Shown here: positions 1-6,629 of the stretch, one piece after another | Numbering within the stretch: position 1 is the stretch's first letter | Layout of the letters: each line of letters opens with the position of its first letter | From: an uncultured Phascolarctobacterium sp. | GTDB taxonomy: Bacteria > Bacillota > Negativicutes > Acidaminococcales > Acidaminococcaceae | Direction of reading: 5' to 3' | DNA length: 11,618 nt | Assembly (NCBI RefSeq): GCF_900753045.1 | Contig: NZ_CAADXO010000063.1 | Coordinates: 1 to 11,618, forward strand | Position numbers and translations under genes: made by a program | Notes under the pieces: generated by a model | Seen by the model: the letters and a program-made list of their open reading frames with translations, nothing else | Database searches by the model: none | Told to the model about the DNA's origin: nothing

Positions 1-82
1 AGAAGACGAGGTTGATAGGTCGGGAGTGTAAGTACAGTAATGTATTCAGCGGACCGATACTAATATGTCGAGGGCTTGACTT
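1..82 (+). rRNA. 23S ribosomal RNA, 3' end (partial)
   Basis: The first ~82 bases match the conserved 3' end of bacterial 23S rRNA. They show the GAAGACGAGGTTGATAGGTC block, the GTGTAAG segment, and the CGGACCGATACTAATATGTC stretch that precedes the closing helix. The gene enters from the left edge, so only its last domain is present. The end is placed at the GGGCTTGACTT segment by analogy with other Firmicutes and may be off by a few bases. Confidence 0.95.
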
Positions 83-150
83 AAAAAAGTAAGCCTAATC
101 TTAAAGAAATTCTTCTGTTGAAGTTTTGAGGGTACAACCTCAACTAAATA
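83..150 (+). other. 23S-5S intergenic spacer with small hairpin
   Basis: This 68-nt spacer contains no tRNA. It holds one small inverted repeat, TTGAGG (126-131) with CCTCAA (138-143) around a 6-nt loop, just before 5S. Such a hairpin could mark a processing site of the rRNA precursor; that role is inference. Confidence 0.5.
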
Positions 151-268
<118 letters not shown>

Positions 269-270
269 AG

Positions 271-307
271 AAAAAAGAACCATACCTTTTGGTATGGTTC
301 TTTTTTT
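271..307 (+). terminator. Rho-independent terminator of the rRNA operon
   Basis: A perfect 12-bp stem, AAGAACCATACC (275-286) with GGTATGGTTCTT (291-302), closes a TTTT loop. It has an A-run before it and seven or more T residues after it. This is a strong intrinsic terminator for transcription coming from the 23S/5S genes. Confidence 0.95.
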
Positions 308-355
308 CTATCTGTGTAATTATACATACGAGCAGGACGCAGGCCTGGCTGCCCA

Positions 356-402
356 GCCGCCACGTCTAAAGGAGCTGTGCGACGCATAGACGTGTAAGCG
401 GC
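356..402. repeat. Hairpin with conserved 20-nt loop, copy 1
   Basis: CACGTCT (361-367) pairs with AGACGTG (388-394) around the 20-nt loop AAAGGAGCTGTGCGACGCAT. Outside it, GCCGC (356-360) can also pair with GCGGC (398-402) past a 3-nt bulge, giving 12 pairs in all. The loop matches that of the hairpin at 534-567 at 15 of 20 positions although the stems differ. Function unknown. Confidence 0.6.
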
Positions 403-410
403 GAGGCGTG

Positions 411-438
411 TCGAAATGCATGGTTACATGCATTTCGA
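411..438. repeat. Perfect 12-bp inverted repeat
   Basis: TCGAAATGCATG (411-422) is the exact reverse complement of CATGCATTTCGA (427-438), with the 4-nt loop GTTA. No T-run follows on either strand, so it does not look like an intrinsic terminator. It could be a transcript-end hairpin, a protein-binding palindrome or part of a repeat element. Confidence 0.7.
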
Positions 439-533
439 CTGAGGATAGATTCTAAAATTATGTAATCAAGTCGGCAGTGGGAGCTTCTTAATGAAGTATT
501 GGTGGAGGGAGCATTTTTGGAGGGATAGATAGC

Positions 534-567
534 CATGCTTGAAGGAGCAAAGCGACGCACAAGCATG
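534..567. repeat. Hairpin with conserved 20-nt loop, copy 2
   Basis: CATGCTT (534-540) pairs with AAGCATG (561-567) around the 20-nt loop GAAGGAGCAAAGCGACGCAC. Stem length (7 bp) and loop length equal those of the copy at 361-394. The loop keeps the GGAGC-NNN-GCGACGCA core, while the stem bases have changed on both arms. Confidence 0.6.
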
Positions 568-599
568 TGTTAGGCCTTCTACCGAACTTTCTCTATTCG

Positions 600-797
600 C
601 GAGGGATATATCGTTTCAGTCAGCAGCAATTTCTTAACGCAAATTTCGTGTGGAATCATAACGAAGTGTCGCAAAACTCGCGCTATGCAAAGAGATTTTA
701 CTGTAGTAGATAGCTTAGCGCTCAGACAATGCAACACTTCGATGATTCCAGACACTCATTCGCTAAAATTGCTATTCCTTACACGATATACCTCTCG
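600..797. repeat. Long imperfect palindrome (~200 bp), MITE-like or structured RNA
   Basis: The left arm (600 to ~688) and right arm (~711 to 797) are imperfect reverse complements over about 85 bp each. Matching blocks read in the same order on both arms: CGAG/ATATCGT at the outer end, CAATTT, GGAATCAT, CGAAGTGT, and GCGCTA near the centre. The central ~22 nt form the loop. No target-site duplication or transposase was found. A non-autonomous element worn by mutation is the simplest reading; a folded non-coding RNA is the alternative. Confidence 0.55.
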
Positions 798-895
798 TTC
801 AGTTTACATTCTATATATATCAGTTTTATACAGAAACTTATTTTCATGCTCTATAAGATATATCTATCCTCAAAAAACTTTCCATAAACTTCAAA

Positions 896-935
896 GCGCC
901 CCGATTCATATTTCTATGAATCAGGGCGCGTTTTA
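896..935 (-). terminator. Rho-independent terminator for rqcH, possibly bidirectional
   Basis: Stem GCGCCCCGATTCATA (896-910) pairs with TATGAATCAGGGCGC (915-929) with one C-A mismatch and a 4-nt loop. Read on the minus strand it lies about 35 nt past the rqcH stop and is followed by CTTTGAAGTTT. Read on the plus strand it is followed by GTTTTAT, so it could also stop transcripts leaving the intergenic region. Confidence 0.8.
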
Positions 936-966
936 TATCCTAACGAATGAAGCTTTGACTAAATCT

Positions 967-2709
967 TTACTTTAAATATTTTTGGATTAACTCTATATCA
1001 GGTGTTGTGTAATAAGTATTCTGGTTTGTAAAAATAACAAAGCCGGGTTTGCTGCCTGCAGGCTTCTTTACATAGCGTCTTTGTACGCAGTCGACCGGAA
1101 CATTACTGCCGTCGCGCGCTTTGCTGAAATATGCTGCCAGCTGCACAGCAAGATTAATATCCTCTTGACGTGCTTCCGGCAGTGACGTTTTCAAAATAAT
1201 GTGTGAGCCGGGGATATCCTTGGTGTGGAACCATAAATCTTTAGGATTACCTAAAGTAAAGGTAACATAATCGTTCTGTTTGTTGTTTTTGCCGATATAC
1301 AAATCTGCTTCAGAATTTAAACGGATATGCAGAGGCTGTGATTTTTGCAGTCCGGCATTTTTCTTCTTTTTATTCGTGTCCTTAAGCAGACCGCTGCTTA
1401 GCATTTCCTGATTAATCTCTTCAATTTCTTCCTTCGTTGTAGCGGTGAGCAGTGAAGCGTCCAGGCTTTCCAGATAAGCAAGCATTTCTTCCGTAGATTC
1501 CTGCTGGATACGCACCTCGGTTTGAGCGCGCTTATACTTATTGTAGCGCTTGTAATAGGCCTGTGCGTTTTCCGTAGGCGAAAGGATGGGGGAAAGGCTG
1601 ACAGTAACCGGCTCGCCGTCATAAATATTAATCAGCTCGGCGCTGGTCTGGCCTTTTTTTATCTGATAGATATTGGCCATGATAGTATCTGCCAGCATAC
1701 GCTGTTCTTCTGCATTGGCGGCATTAGCTAAATCTTCTTGCAGAGCCTGCAGCTTTTTCTTGAGTTTGGCAGTTTCGCTGTTCACCAGCTTTTGCAGCTG
1801 TTCATGGCGCGGCAGCTGGATAGGCTTCAGGCTGACAGCAAAATTCAGCGCACTGTTGATATCGGTAAATTCTTTAACCTGCATGCCTTCCTGCACATTT
1901 TGCGGAGGCAATACCAGCAAGGTTTTTACTTGATTTGTACGGCTGATGAGCGCATAGACAGGATGCTTGGCTGCCTGCGTCTGCATATCTGCCTGTAGCT
2001 TGCCGATAACCTGCGCCAGGGACTGGCAGGCGGAGCTTTCCAGACGCACCTCCTGCGGCAGGATATCCGCAGCGGCTAAAAGCTCTAGCGTTGTCATTTT
2101 GCCGACACCGGTGGTAGCACTGATAAAGGCCTTAGCGAAGTTGGCTGCCGGCAGACTGTTGGCGGCCTGCACAATTTTTGCCGGGTCATCTGTCAAAAGG
2201 TTAAGTCCTTCCTGCGGCGGGGGCGCAATATAGGCTTTTCCCGGTAGGATAGTGCGATAGCTGCTCTGTGCTGCGCTTATATGCTTCAGAGAGTCGATAA
2301 TAACATCATCCTGCGTAAGAATGATATTGCTGTTTTTACCGGTAAGCTCAAAAATCAGCTTTTTGGTAATAATTTTACTGGAGGCGCCTAAAAGATCAAT
2401 CTCCAGCGTAATAATGCGGTCTAGGCCGCTTTGGCTGATTTTTGTGATGCGTCCTTCTTCCAGATGCTTGCGCAGAAGCATGCAGAAGGTGGGCGGAGTT
2501 TCCGGATTTTCCGGCAGCTGCTGCGGAAGATAAAGCACACAGCTGCCGTTGTGCATATCCGCTAGCAGGCTGCTGGTATCGCGTGTTCTGCGGACGAGCA
2601 GCAGAAGTGATTGCGGATTAGGCATATATACCTTATATATTTTGCTGCCCAGCAGTTCTTCATTTAATGTATCTGTAAGCAGCTTTAAAGTTAAGCCTTC
2701 AATGTTCAT
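967..2709 (-). CDS. rqcH: Rqc2 homolog RqcH (NFACT / fibronectin-binding-like protein FbpA)
   Basis: 580-aa NFACT-family protein, close to the ~570 aa usual for Firmicutes RqcH. In this family the protein binds obstructed 50S subunits carrying peptidyl-tRNA and recruits tRNA-Ala to add C-terminal alanine tails that mark the peptide for degradation. Visible features: the N-terminal NFACT-N domain with PPTFCMLLRKHLEEGRI (72-88), the Asp97-Arg98 pair needed for tailing in characterised RqcH, and FELTGKNSNIIL near residue 120. A charged coiled-coil middle (about 300-440) follows, then the C-terminal NFACT-R domain with GKNNKQND (473-480) and WFHTKDIPGSH (about 493-503). The ATG is supported by AAAGGAG 6-7 nt upstream. 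It is divergent from yicC and ends at a terminator hairpin. Older annotation calls this family fibronectin-binding protein; the ribosome role is better supported. Confidence 0.95.
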   Translation of the reverse strand: MNIEGLTLKLLTDTLNEELLGSKIYKVYMPNPQSLLLLVRRTRDTSSLLADMHNGSCVLYLPQQLPENPETPPTFCMLLRKHLEEGRITKISQSGLDRIITLEIDLLGASSKIITKKLIFELTGKNSNIILTQDDVIIDSLKHISAAQSSYRTILPGKAYIAPPPQEGLNLLTDDPAKIVQAANSLPAANFAKAFISATTGVGKMTTLELLAAADILPQEVRLESSACQSLAQVIGKLQADMQTQAAKHPVYALISRTNQVKTLLVLPPQNVQEGMQVKEFTDINSALNFAVSLKPIQLPRHEQLQKLVNSETAKLKKKLQALQEDLANAANAEEQRMLADTIMANIYQIKKGQTSAELINIYDGEPVTVSLSPILSPTENAQAYYKRYNKYKRAQTEVRIQQESTEEMLAYLESLDASLLTATTKEEIEEINQEMLSSGLLKDTNKKKKNAGLQKSQPLHIRLNSEADLYIGKNNKQNDYVTFTLGNPKDLWFHTKDIPGSHIILKTSLPEARQEDINLAVQLAAYFSKARDGSNVPVDCVQRRYVKKPAGSKPGFVIFTNQNTYYTTPDIELIQKYLK

Positions 2710-2785
2710 AGGGACTCCTTTCGGTGCAGGCTCGGCAAAGTTTTTTGAACCTGCGGGAATTCAATGCAATTTATTAATTTATCAT

Positions 2786-2791
2786 ATTATA
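2786..2791 (-). promoter_or_regulatory. Candidate -10 box for rqcH
   Basis: On the minus strand these bases read TATAAT, about 77 nt upstream of the rqcH start codon. The hexamer expected 17 nt further upstream (TATACT) is a poor -35 box, so the call rests on the -10 alone. Confidence 0.35.
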
Positions 2792-2869
2792 CTCCATTAC
2801 CTGCAACAAGTATAGCAAAACAAAAATGGGCCATTTCTTTATCTAAGCGACGAAAAACGAAGAAAAATG

Positions 2870-2898
2870 CTGAAATCATTAGAGAAATATGGTATAAT
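2870..2898 (+). promoter_or_regulatory. Sigma-70-type promoter of the yicC-remA-gmk-rpoZ-coaBC operon
   Basis: CTGAAA (2870-2875) and a perfect TATAAT (2893-2898) are separated by 17 bp. Transcription would begin near 2905, giving an ~85-nt leader before the yicC GTG. The -35 is imperfect; the -10 and spacing are good. Confidence 0.7.
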
Positions 2899-2988
2899 AG
2901 ATTTTCAAGATAAGATTGAAGCAAAAAATACTTATCTTTTAAGCTGAAATAACATCACCTTTGCTGGTGAGGATGAAGGAGGAAGCCT

Positions 2989-3888
2989 GTGTTAAAAAGT
3001 ATGACCGGTTTCGGCCGTGGTTCCTACGAGGATGCAGATTTTTCTGTTAACATTGAAATGAAAACCGTGAACCACCGGTATAACGAGGTTGCTATCCGTT
3101 TACCGCGATTTTTGAATCCTTTGGAGGATAAAATCCGTAAAACTATTTTAAAAACCGTTAGCCGTGGACGTATTGATGTATTTATTACTGCTGATTATAA
3201 TGTCAGCGGCAACTGCACACTGAAGGTTGATAAAAATCTTGCTGCTGCCTATCATAAGGCATTGCAGGAGGTAGGCGTTGCTATCGGAGCCGACGCTGCA
3301 GGTATTAACGCTGCTGCGGAAATTCTCTATTTATCAAAATGCCCTGACGTGATTAACGTTAAGGAAGGCTTTTTTGATGTAGAAAGCGTTTGGCCCAAGG
3401 TTGAGCAGGCTGTTGAGCAGGCTGTTGCTAATCTGGTAGCTATGCGTGAAACAGAAGGCGGCAATATCTACGGCGATTTCATTTACCGTGCCGATCTGAT
3501 TGCCGAAAAGCTGGCACAGATTGAGGAGCGTTCTCCCTTAGTTGTGGAAGAATATCAGGCTAAGCTGCAGGAACGTCTGACCAATCTCCTGGCAGATAAC
3601 AATATCAAGGTTGAGCCGGAGCGCTTGCTGCAGGAGGTAGCAATTTTTGCTGACCGCACCAGTATTACGGAAGAAATTGTCCGCTTGAAGAGCCATATCA
3701 AGCAATTCAAGACTATCATTGCTTCCGACCAGCCGGTAGGACGCAAGCTGGACTTCCTTATCCAGGAATTTAACCGTGAAGCAAACACTATTGCTTCCAA
3801 AGCAAATGATTATACTATGGCGCAGATTGTTGTAGAAATTAAGGCGGAAATAGAAAAAATCCGTGAGCAGATTCAGAACATCGAATAA
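2989..3888 (+). CDS. yicC: YicC/YloC family endoribonuclease
   Basis: 299-aa protein of the YicC family (YicC-like N-terminal domain plus C-terminal DUF1732). The E. coli member is an endoribonuclease linked to small-RNA turnover; the B. subtilis counterpart is YloC. The N-terminus MLKSMTGFGR matches the family's invariant M-T-x-[FY] start. The C-terminal domain shows QEVAIFADRTSITEEIVRL, SHIKQF, the GRKLDFLIQEFNREANTI signature, and a closing KAEIEKIREQIQNIE helix. The start is GTG, chosen because GAAGGAGGA lies 5-6 nt upstream and because the next ATG (3001) would remove the conserved first residues. It is first in the operon and ends 14 nt before remA. The precise RNA targets here cannot be inferred. 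Confidence 0.95.
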   Translation: MLKSMTGFGRGSYEDADFSVNIEMKTVNHRYNEVAIRLPRFLNPLEDKIRKTILKTVSRGRIDVFITADYNVSGNCTLKVDKNLAAAYHKALQEVGVAIGADAAGINAAAEILYLSKCPDVINVKEGFFDVESVWPKVEQAVEQAVANLVAMRETEGGNIYGDFIYRADLIAEKLAQIEERSPLVVEEYQAKLQERLTNLLADNNIKVEPERLLQEVAIFADRTSITEEIVRLKSHIKQFKTIIASDQPVGRKLDFLIQEFNREANTIASKANDYTMAQIVVEIKAEIEKIREQIQNIE

Positions 3889-3902
3889 AACTGGAGGAAG
3901 TT

Positions 3903-4169
3903 ATGGATATAAAGCTAGTTAATATCGGCTTTGGCAACATTGTTGCAGCCAACCGCATTATTTCTATTATCAGTCCGGAATCGGCACCGATTAAACGTAT
4001 TATCCAGGAAGCGCGTGACAAGGGCATGCTGGTTGATGCAACCTACGGACGTCGTACCCGTGCTGTAGTTGTGGTGGACAGCGGTCACATCATCCTGTCT
4101 GCGGTACAGCCGGAAACTGTAGCCAACCGTCTGGTGGCACAAACTGCTGATTCTGAAGAAGAGGAGTAA
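3903..4169 (+). CDS. remA: RemA family DNA-binding regulator (DUF370)
   Basis: 88-aa protein matching RemA/DUF370 nearly end to end. Landmarks are LVNIGFGNIVAANRI near the N-terminus, PIKRIIQEARDKGMLVDATYG in the middle, and RRTRAVVVVDSGHIILSAVQPETV after it. In Bacillus subtilis RemA activates biofilm matrix and osmoprotection genes as a ring-forming DNA-binding protein. What it controls in a diderm Firmicute is not visible here. GGAGG lies just upstream of the ATG. The C-terminal tail (DSEEEE) is strongly acidic and looks unstructured. It sits between yicC and gmk, the usual Firmicutes position, and its stop is 7 nt before the gmk start, so the gmk RBS lies inside the end of remA. Confidence 0.95.
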   Translation: MDIKLVNIGFGNIVAANRIISIISPESAPIKRIIQEARDKGMLVDATYGRRTRAVVVVDSGHIILSAVQPETVANRLVAQTADSEEEE

Positions 4170-4176
4170 TTGGATC

Positions 4177-4812
4177 ATGAGCAACGATATTGATAATGTT
4201 ACTCCCAAGGGAGTACTTCTTGTAGTATCCGGTCCGTCGGGAGCAGGCAAAGGAACTATTTGCCAGATGCTGAGAGACCAGCTGCCGGATTTAGGTTATT
4301 CTATTTCTGTTACTACACGCGCACCGCGTACAGGCGAGGTTGACGGAGAAAGCTATTTCTTCAAGACAATTCCCGAGGTTAAGCAGATGATTGAAAAGGG
4401 TGAGCTGCTGGAATATGCCGAGGTATACGGCAATTATTACGGCACACCGCGCAAATACGTGGAAGAACAGCTGGAATCCGGTCGTGATGTACTGCTGGAG
4501 ATTGATATTCAGGGCGCTCTGCAGATTAAAAAGCGTTTCCCCGAGGGCGTATTTGTTTTCATCGTACCGCCTTCCTTAGATGAGCTTTCCGCACGTATTT
4601 ATAAACGTGGTACCGACAGCGAGGATGTTATTAAGCGCCGTATGGCTTCCGCGGCCAGCGAGCTGACCTATGCTGCAGAATATGACTATATCATCGTTAA
4701 TGATATTGCGGAAAAAGCAGCGCAAAAGGTACTTACAATTATGGAGGCTGAGCGTTACCGCGTAGCCAGAACATATTTTATTGTTGATAAGATTTGCAAA
4801 GCTAAAAAATAA
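4177..4812 (+). CDS. gmk: Guanylate kinase
   Basis: 211-aa guanylate kinase, which phosphorylates GMP to GDP with ATP in the cytoplasm and is essential for GTP/dGTP supply and recycling of cyclic-di-GMP products. The P-loop GPSGAGKGT is at residues 19-27. The GMP-binding signature TTRAPRTGEVDGESYFF follows at about 47-63, then the LLEYAEVYGNYYGTP region, and the LEIDIQGALQIKKRFP Walker-B/core segment near 108-123. The lid has RIYKRGTDSEDVIKRRM. Length is normal (~205 aa), with a short N-terminal extension of about 10 residues before the core. The RBS (GAGGAG) overlaps the remA stop, suggesting coupled translation. Confidence 0.98.
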   Translation: MSNDIDNVTPKGVLLVVSGPSGAGKGTICQMLRDQLPDLGYSISVTTRAPRTGEVDGESYFFKTIPEVKQMIEKGELLEYAEVYGNYYGTPRKYVEEQLESGRDVLLEIDIQGALQIKKRFPEGVFVFIVPPSLDELSARIYKRGTDSEDVIKRRMASAASELTYAAEYDYIIVNDIAEKAAQKVLTIMEAERYRVARTYFIVDKICKAKK

Positions 4813-4873
4813 ATTTACATTATGCAGCAGTCTGCTGTGTGAACTATGAAATACTTAAAGGAGTGATTCTATA

Positions 4874-5068
4874 ATGTCTATGGTAGATCCGTCTATTGAC
4901 TATTTGGCAGAAAAAGTAGATAGCAAATACACTTTGGTTATTTTGGCAGCAAAAAGAGCACGCGAGCTCACTATTCCCGGCGTAAATTCCGCGGAAAAAG
5001 AGGTCAGCGCTGCGCTGAAGGAAATTGCTAACGATACTATTACCTACGAGCGTACTAAAAACGTATAA
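4874..5068 (+). CDS. rpoZ: DNA-directed RNA polymerase subunit omega
   Basis: 64-aa omega subunit, the small RNA polymerase component that folds around the beta' C-terminus and helps assembly. The sequence shows the family pattern: an N-terminal MVDPSIDYLAEKVDSKYTL, then VILAAKRARELT (the conserved A-x-x-R-A-R-E/Q core helix), and a C-terminal segment with SAALKEIANDTITYE. Length suits Firmicutes omega (about 65-70 aa). AAAGGAG (4857-4863) precedes the ATG with a slightly long 10-nt spacing. The 61-nt gap after gmk holds only a tiny hairpin (CAGCA/TGCTG at 4825-4837) without a T-run, so readthrough from gmk is expected. Confidence 0.95.
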   Translation: MSMVDPSIDYLAEKVDSKYTLVILAAKRARELTIPGVNSAEKEVSAALKEIANDTITYERTKNV

Positions 5069-5086
5069 CAGCGGGAGGGTAAAACC

Positions 5087-6295
5087 TTGTTAAAGGGCAA
5101 AAAAATTGTTTTGGGAGTAACCGGCGGTATTGCCGTTTATAAGGCTGTAGATCTTGTAAGCTGTCTGCGTAAGCAGGGCTGTGAGGTGCGTGTGGTCATG
5201 ACCGAGCATGCACAGCAGTTTGTTACTCCGTTAACCTTCAAGGAAATCAGCGGTAATGCTGTTGCTACCAGCATGTGGAACAGCAACCAGGAATTTAATG
5301 TTGAGCATATTGCCTTGGCAAATTGGGCAGACGCTTTCTTAGTTGCGCCTGCTACCGCTAATATTCTGGCTAAAATGACATATGGCATTGCGGATGATCT
5401 GCTGAGCACTACGCTTTTGGCAGCTCAGGCACCGATAGTTGTCTGCCCCGCAATGAATACCGGTATGTATCTTAATGCTGCAACTCAGGAAAATATCGCT
5501 AAGCTGCAAAGCCGCGGTATTACTGTAATGCCGCCTGCTTCCGGTCATCTTGCCTGCGGCACCAGCGGCCCCGGCCGGTTGCCTGAACCGCAGCAGATAG
5601 TGGAGTTTATGAGCAGCTTTTTTGCCGGCCGTGAGGGCGATTTGCGTGGCCTGAAGGTACTTGTTACCGCAGCAGGTACACGTGAACCGATTGACCCCGT
5701 CCGCTTTGTCGGCAACCGTTCCAGCGGCAAGATGGGCTATGCCGTAGCTCAGATGGCTGCCGAGCGCGGTGCTGAGGTACTGCTTATCAGCGGTCCGTCT
5801 GCGCTTGCCGTACCGCCTAATGTGAAGGCTGTGCAGGTTGAATCGACCAATGAAATGCTGGAGGCCTGCCTGGCAGCCTACGATGCAGTTGATATCGTTA
5901 TCAAGGCAGCGGCAGTTGCCGATTACCGTCCGCGTGATGTGGCAGATCAAAAGATAAAAAAGAAAACAGATGATGCTCTGACTGTAGTTATGGATAAAAA
6001 TCCGGACATCCTCAAAACCTTGGGTGCTAAGAAAACGCATCAGGTATTGGTTGGTTTTGCTGCAGAAACGCAAAATCTGTTGGCTAATGCCCGCGAAAAG
6101 GTAGTCAAGAAGAATCTTGATATGATTGTAGCCAACGATGTTACGGCTGCCGGTGCCGGTTTCAATTCCGATACCAATATCGTTAAGTTCCTTTACGCTA
6201 ACGGCGATGTCTGCGAGCTGGAGCAGATGCCGAAGGTTGATGTGGCGAATCGTATTTTGGACGAGGCTTTGCGTATTCGTAACGATCGCGCTTAG
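5087..6295 (+). CDS. coaBC: Bifunctional phosphopantothenoylcysteine decarboxylase / phosphopantothenate-cysteine ligase
   Basis: 402-aa bifunctional enzyme of coenzyme A synthesis. The C-terminal CoaB half joins 4'-phosphopantothenate to cysteine, and the N-terminal CoaC half decarboxylates the product to 4'-phosphopantetheine using FMN. The CoaC half (1 to ~180) shows GVTGGIAVYKA, catalytic His74 in NVEHIALA, PAMNTGMY with Asn124, and the substrate-flap Cys157 in GHLACGTSGPGRLPEP. The CoaB half (~189-402) shows VLVTAAGTREPIDPVRF, GNRSSGKMG with Asn210, KAAAVADYRP (273-282), and Lys289 followed by a basic IKKK. These numbers align almost one to one with E. coli CoaBC. The start is TTG, supported by GGGAGG (5073-5078) eight nt upstream. 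It is last in the operon; the tandem hairpin array starts immediately after its stop. Confidence 0.97.
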   Translation: MLKGKKIVLGVTGGIAVYKAVDLVSCLRKQGCEVRVVMTEHAQQFVTPLTFKEISGNAVATSMWNSNQEFNVEHIALANWADAFLVAPATANILAKMTYGIADDLLSTTLLAAQAPIVVCPAMNTGMYLNAATQENIAKLQSRGITVMPPASGHLACGTSGPGRLPEPQQIVEFMSSFFAGREGDLRGLKVLVTAAGTREPIDPVRFVGNRSSGKMGYAVAQMAAERGAEVLLISGPSALAVPPNVKAVQVESTNEMLEACLAAYDAVDIVIKAAAVADYRPRDVADQKIKKKTDDALTVVMDKNPDILKTLGAKKTHQVLVGFAAETQNLLANAREKVVKKNLDMIVANDVTAAGAGFNSDTNIVKFLYANGDVCELEQMPKVDVANRILDEALRIRNDRA

Positions 6296-6306
6296 AAGAG
6301 CGCGTG

Positions 6307-6402
6307 TAAGGCAGCATCTGCGTCATGACCGTTCCTCGACGTACTAGAAGTACGCCATCGTCGCAATCATATAGCATCTGCAGCCTTCTCCGCACTCTTT
6401 GA
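6307..6402. repeat. Tandem repeat unit 1
   Basis: First copy. The outer stem is AAGGCAGCA (6308-6316) with TGCAGCCTT (6379-6387) and the inner stem is CGACG (6337-6341) with CGTCG (6359-6363). Its apex differs from the other copies and contains its own CGTACT-AGA-AGTACG hairpin. Confidence 0.8.
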
Positions 6403-6418
6403 TGTTAGTGTAAGAGTA

Positions 6419-6513
6419 TAAGGCCACATCTGTGTTATGACTGTTTTCGACGTAGCAGTAGTATGCTGTTGTCGCAATCATATAGCATTTGCAGCCTTCT
6501 CCGCGCTCTTTGA
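6419..6513. repeat. Tandem repeat unit 2
   Basis: Second copy. The outer arms are AAGGCCACA (6420-6428) and TGCAGCCTT (6490-6498). It is the most divergent of the three around the apex (TATGCTGTT in place of CACCATC), which weakens the inner stem to CGAC/GTCG. Confidence 0.8.
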
Positions 6514-6524
6514 AGTAGGGATTG

Positions 6525-6620
6525 TAAGGCAGCATCTGTGTTATGACTGTTTCTCGACGTAGCAGTAGTACACCATCGTCGCAATCATATAGCATCTGCA
6601 GCCTTCTCCGCGCTCTTTGA
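6525..6620. repeat. Tandem repeat unit 3
   Basis: Third copy, with the apex of unit 2 on its left side (GTAGCAGTAGTA) and a right half identical to unit 1, so it looks like a mosaic of the other two. Confidence 0.8.
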
Positions 6621-6629
6621 AGAGAGGCT

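Larger units (their letters stand above)
308..880. other. Gene-poor, hairpin-rich intergenic region
   Basis: No reading frame here has a credible ribosome binding site, recognisable protein sequence or coding character. The region is packed with inverted repeats, listed separately: two similar hairpins at 356-402 and 534-567, a perfect inverted repeat at 411-438, and a long imperfect palindrome at 600-797. An 11-bp box (TGAGGATAGAT) occurs at 440-450 and inverted at 862-872, with a variant at 519-530. It may contain decayed miniature mobile elements or structured RNA; neither is proven. Confidence 0.6.
2710..2988. other. Divergent rqcH / yicC promoter region
   Basis: This 279-bp AT-rich interval separates the two divergent transcription units and contains no gene. 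It carries the rqcH RBS (AAAGGAG on the minus strand, about 2715-2721), a candidate minus -10 box and a plus-strand promoter for yicC. The yicC leader contains AAGATAAG (2907-2914) with CTTATCTT (2931-2938) around a 16-nt loop, and a small TCACC/GGTGA hairpin at about 2955-2970 just before the yicC RBS. No known riboswitch was recognised. Confidence 0.6.

Noticed and set aside
366..566. Minus-strand 66-codon frame in the hairpin region
   Set aside because: It spans both loop-conserved hairpins, lacks an RBS and shows no protein-like pattern; the signal there is palindromic DNA.
685..975. Plus-strand 96-codon frame between the 5S gene and rqcH
   Set aside because: It starts inside the palindrome, runs through the rqcH terminator into the rqcH 3' end, has no RBS and no recognisable protein sequence.
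4813..4873. Terminator between gmk and rpoZ
   Set aside because: The only hairpin is 5 bp with a 3-nt loop and no T-run, so it is too weak to end transcription.
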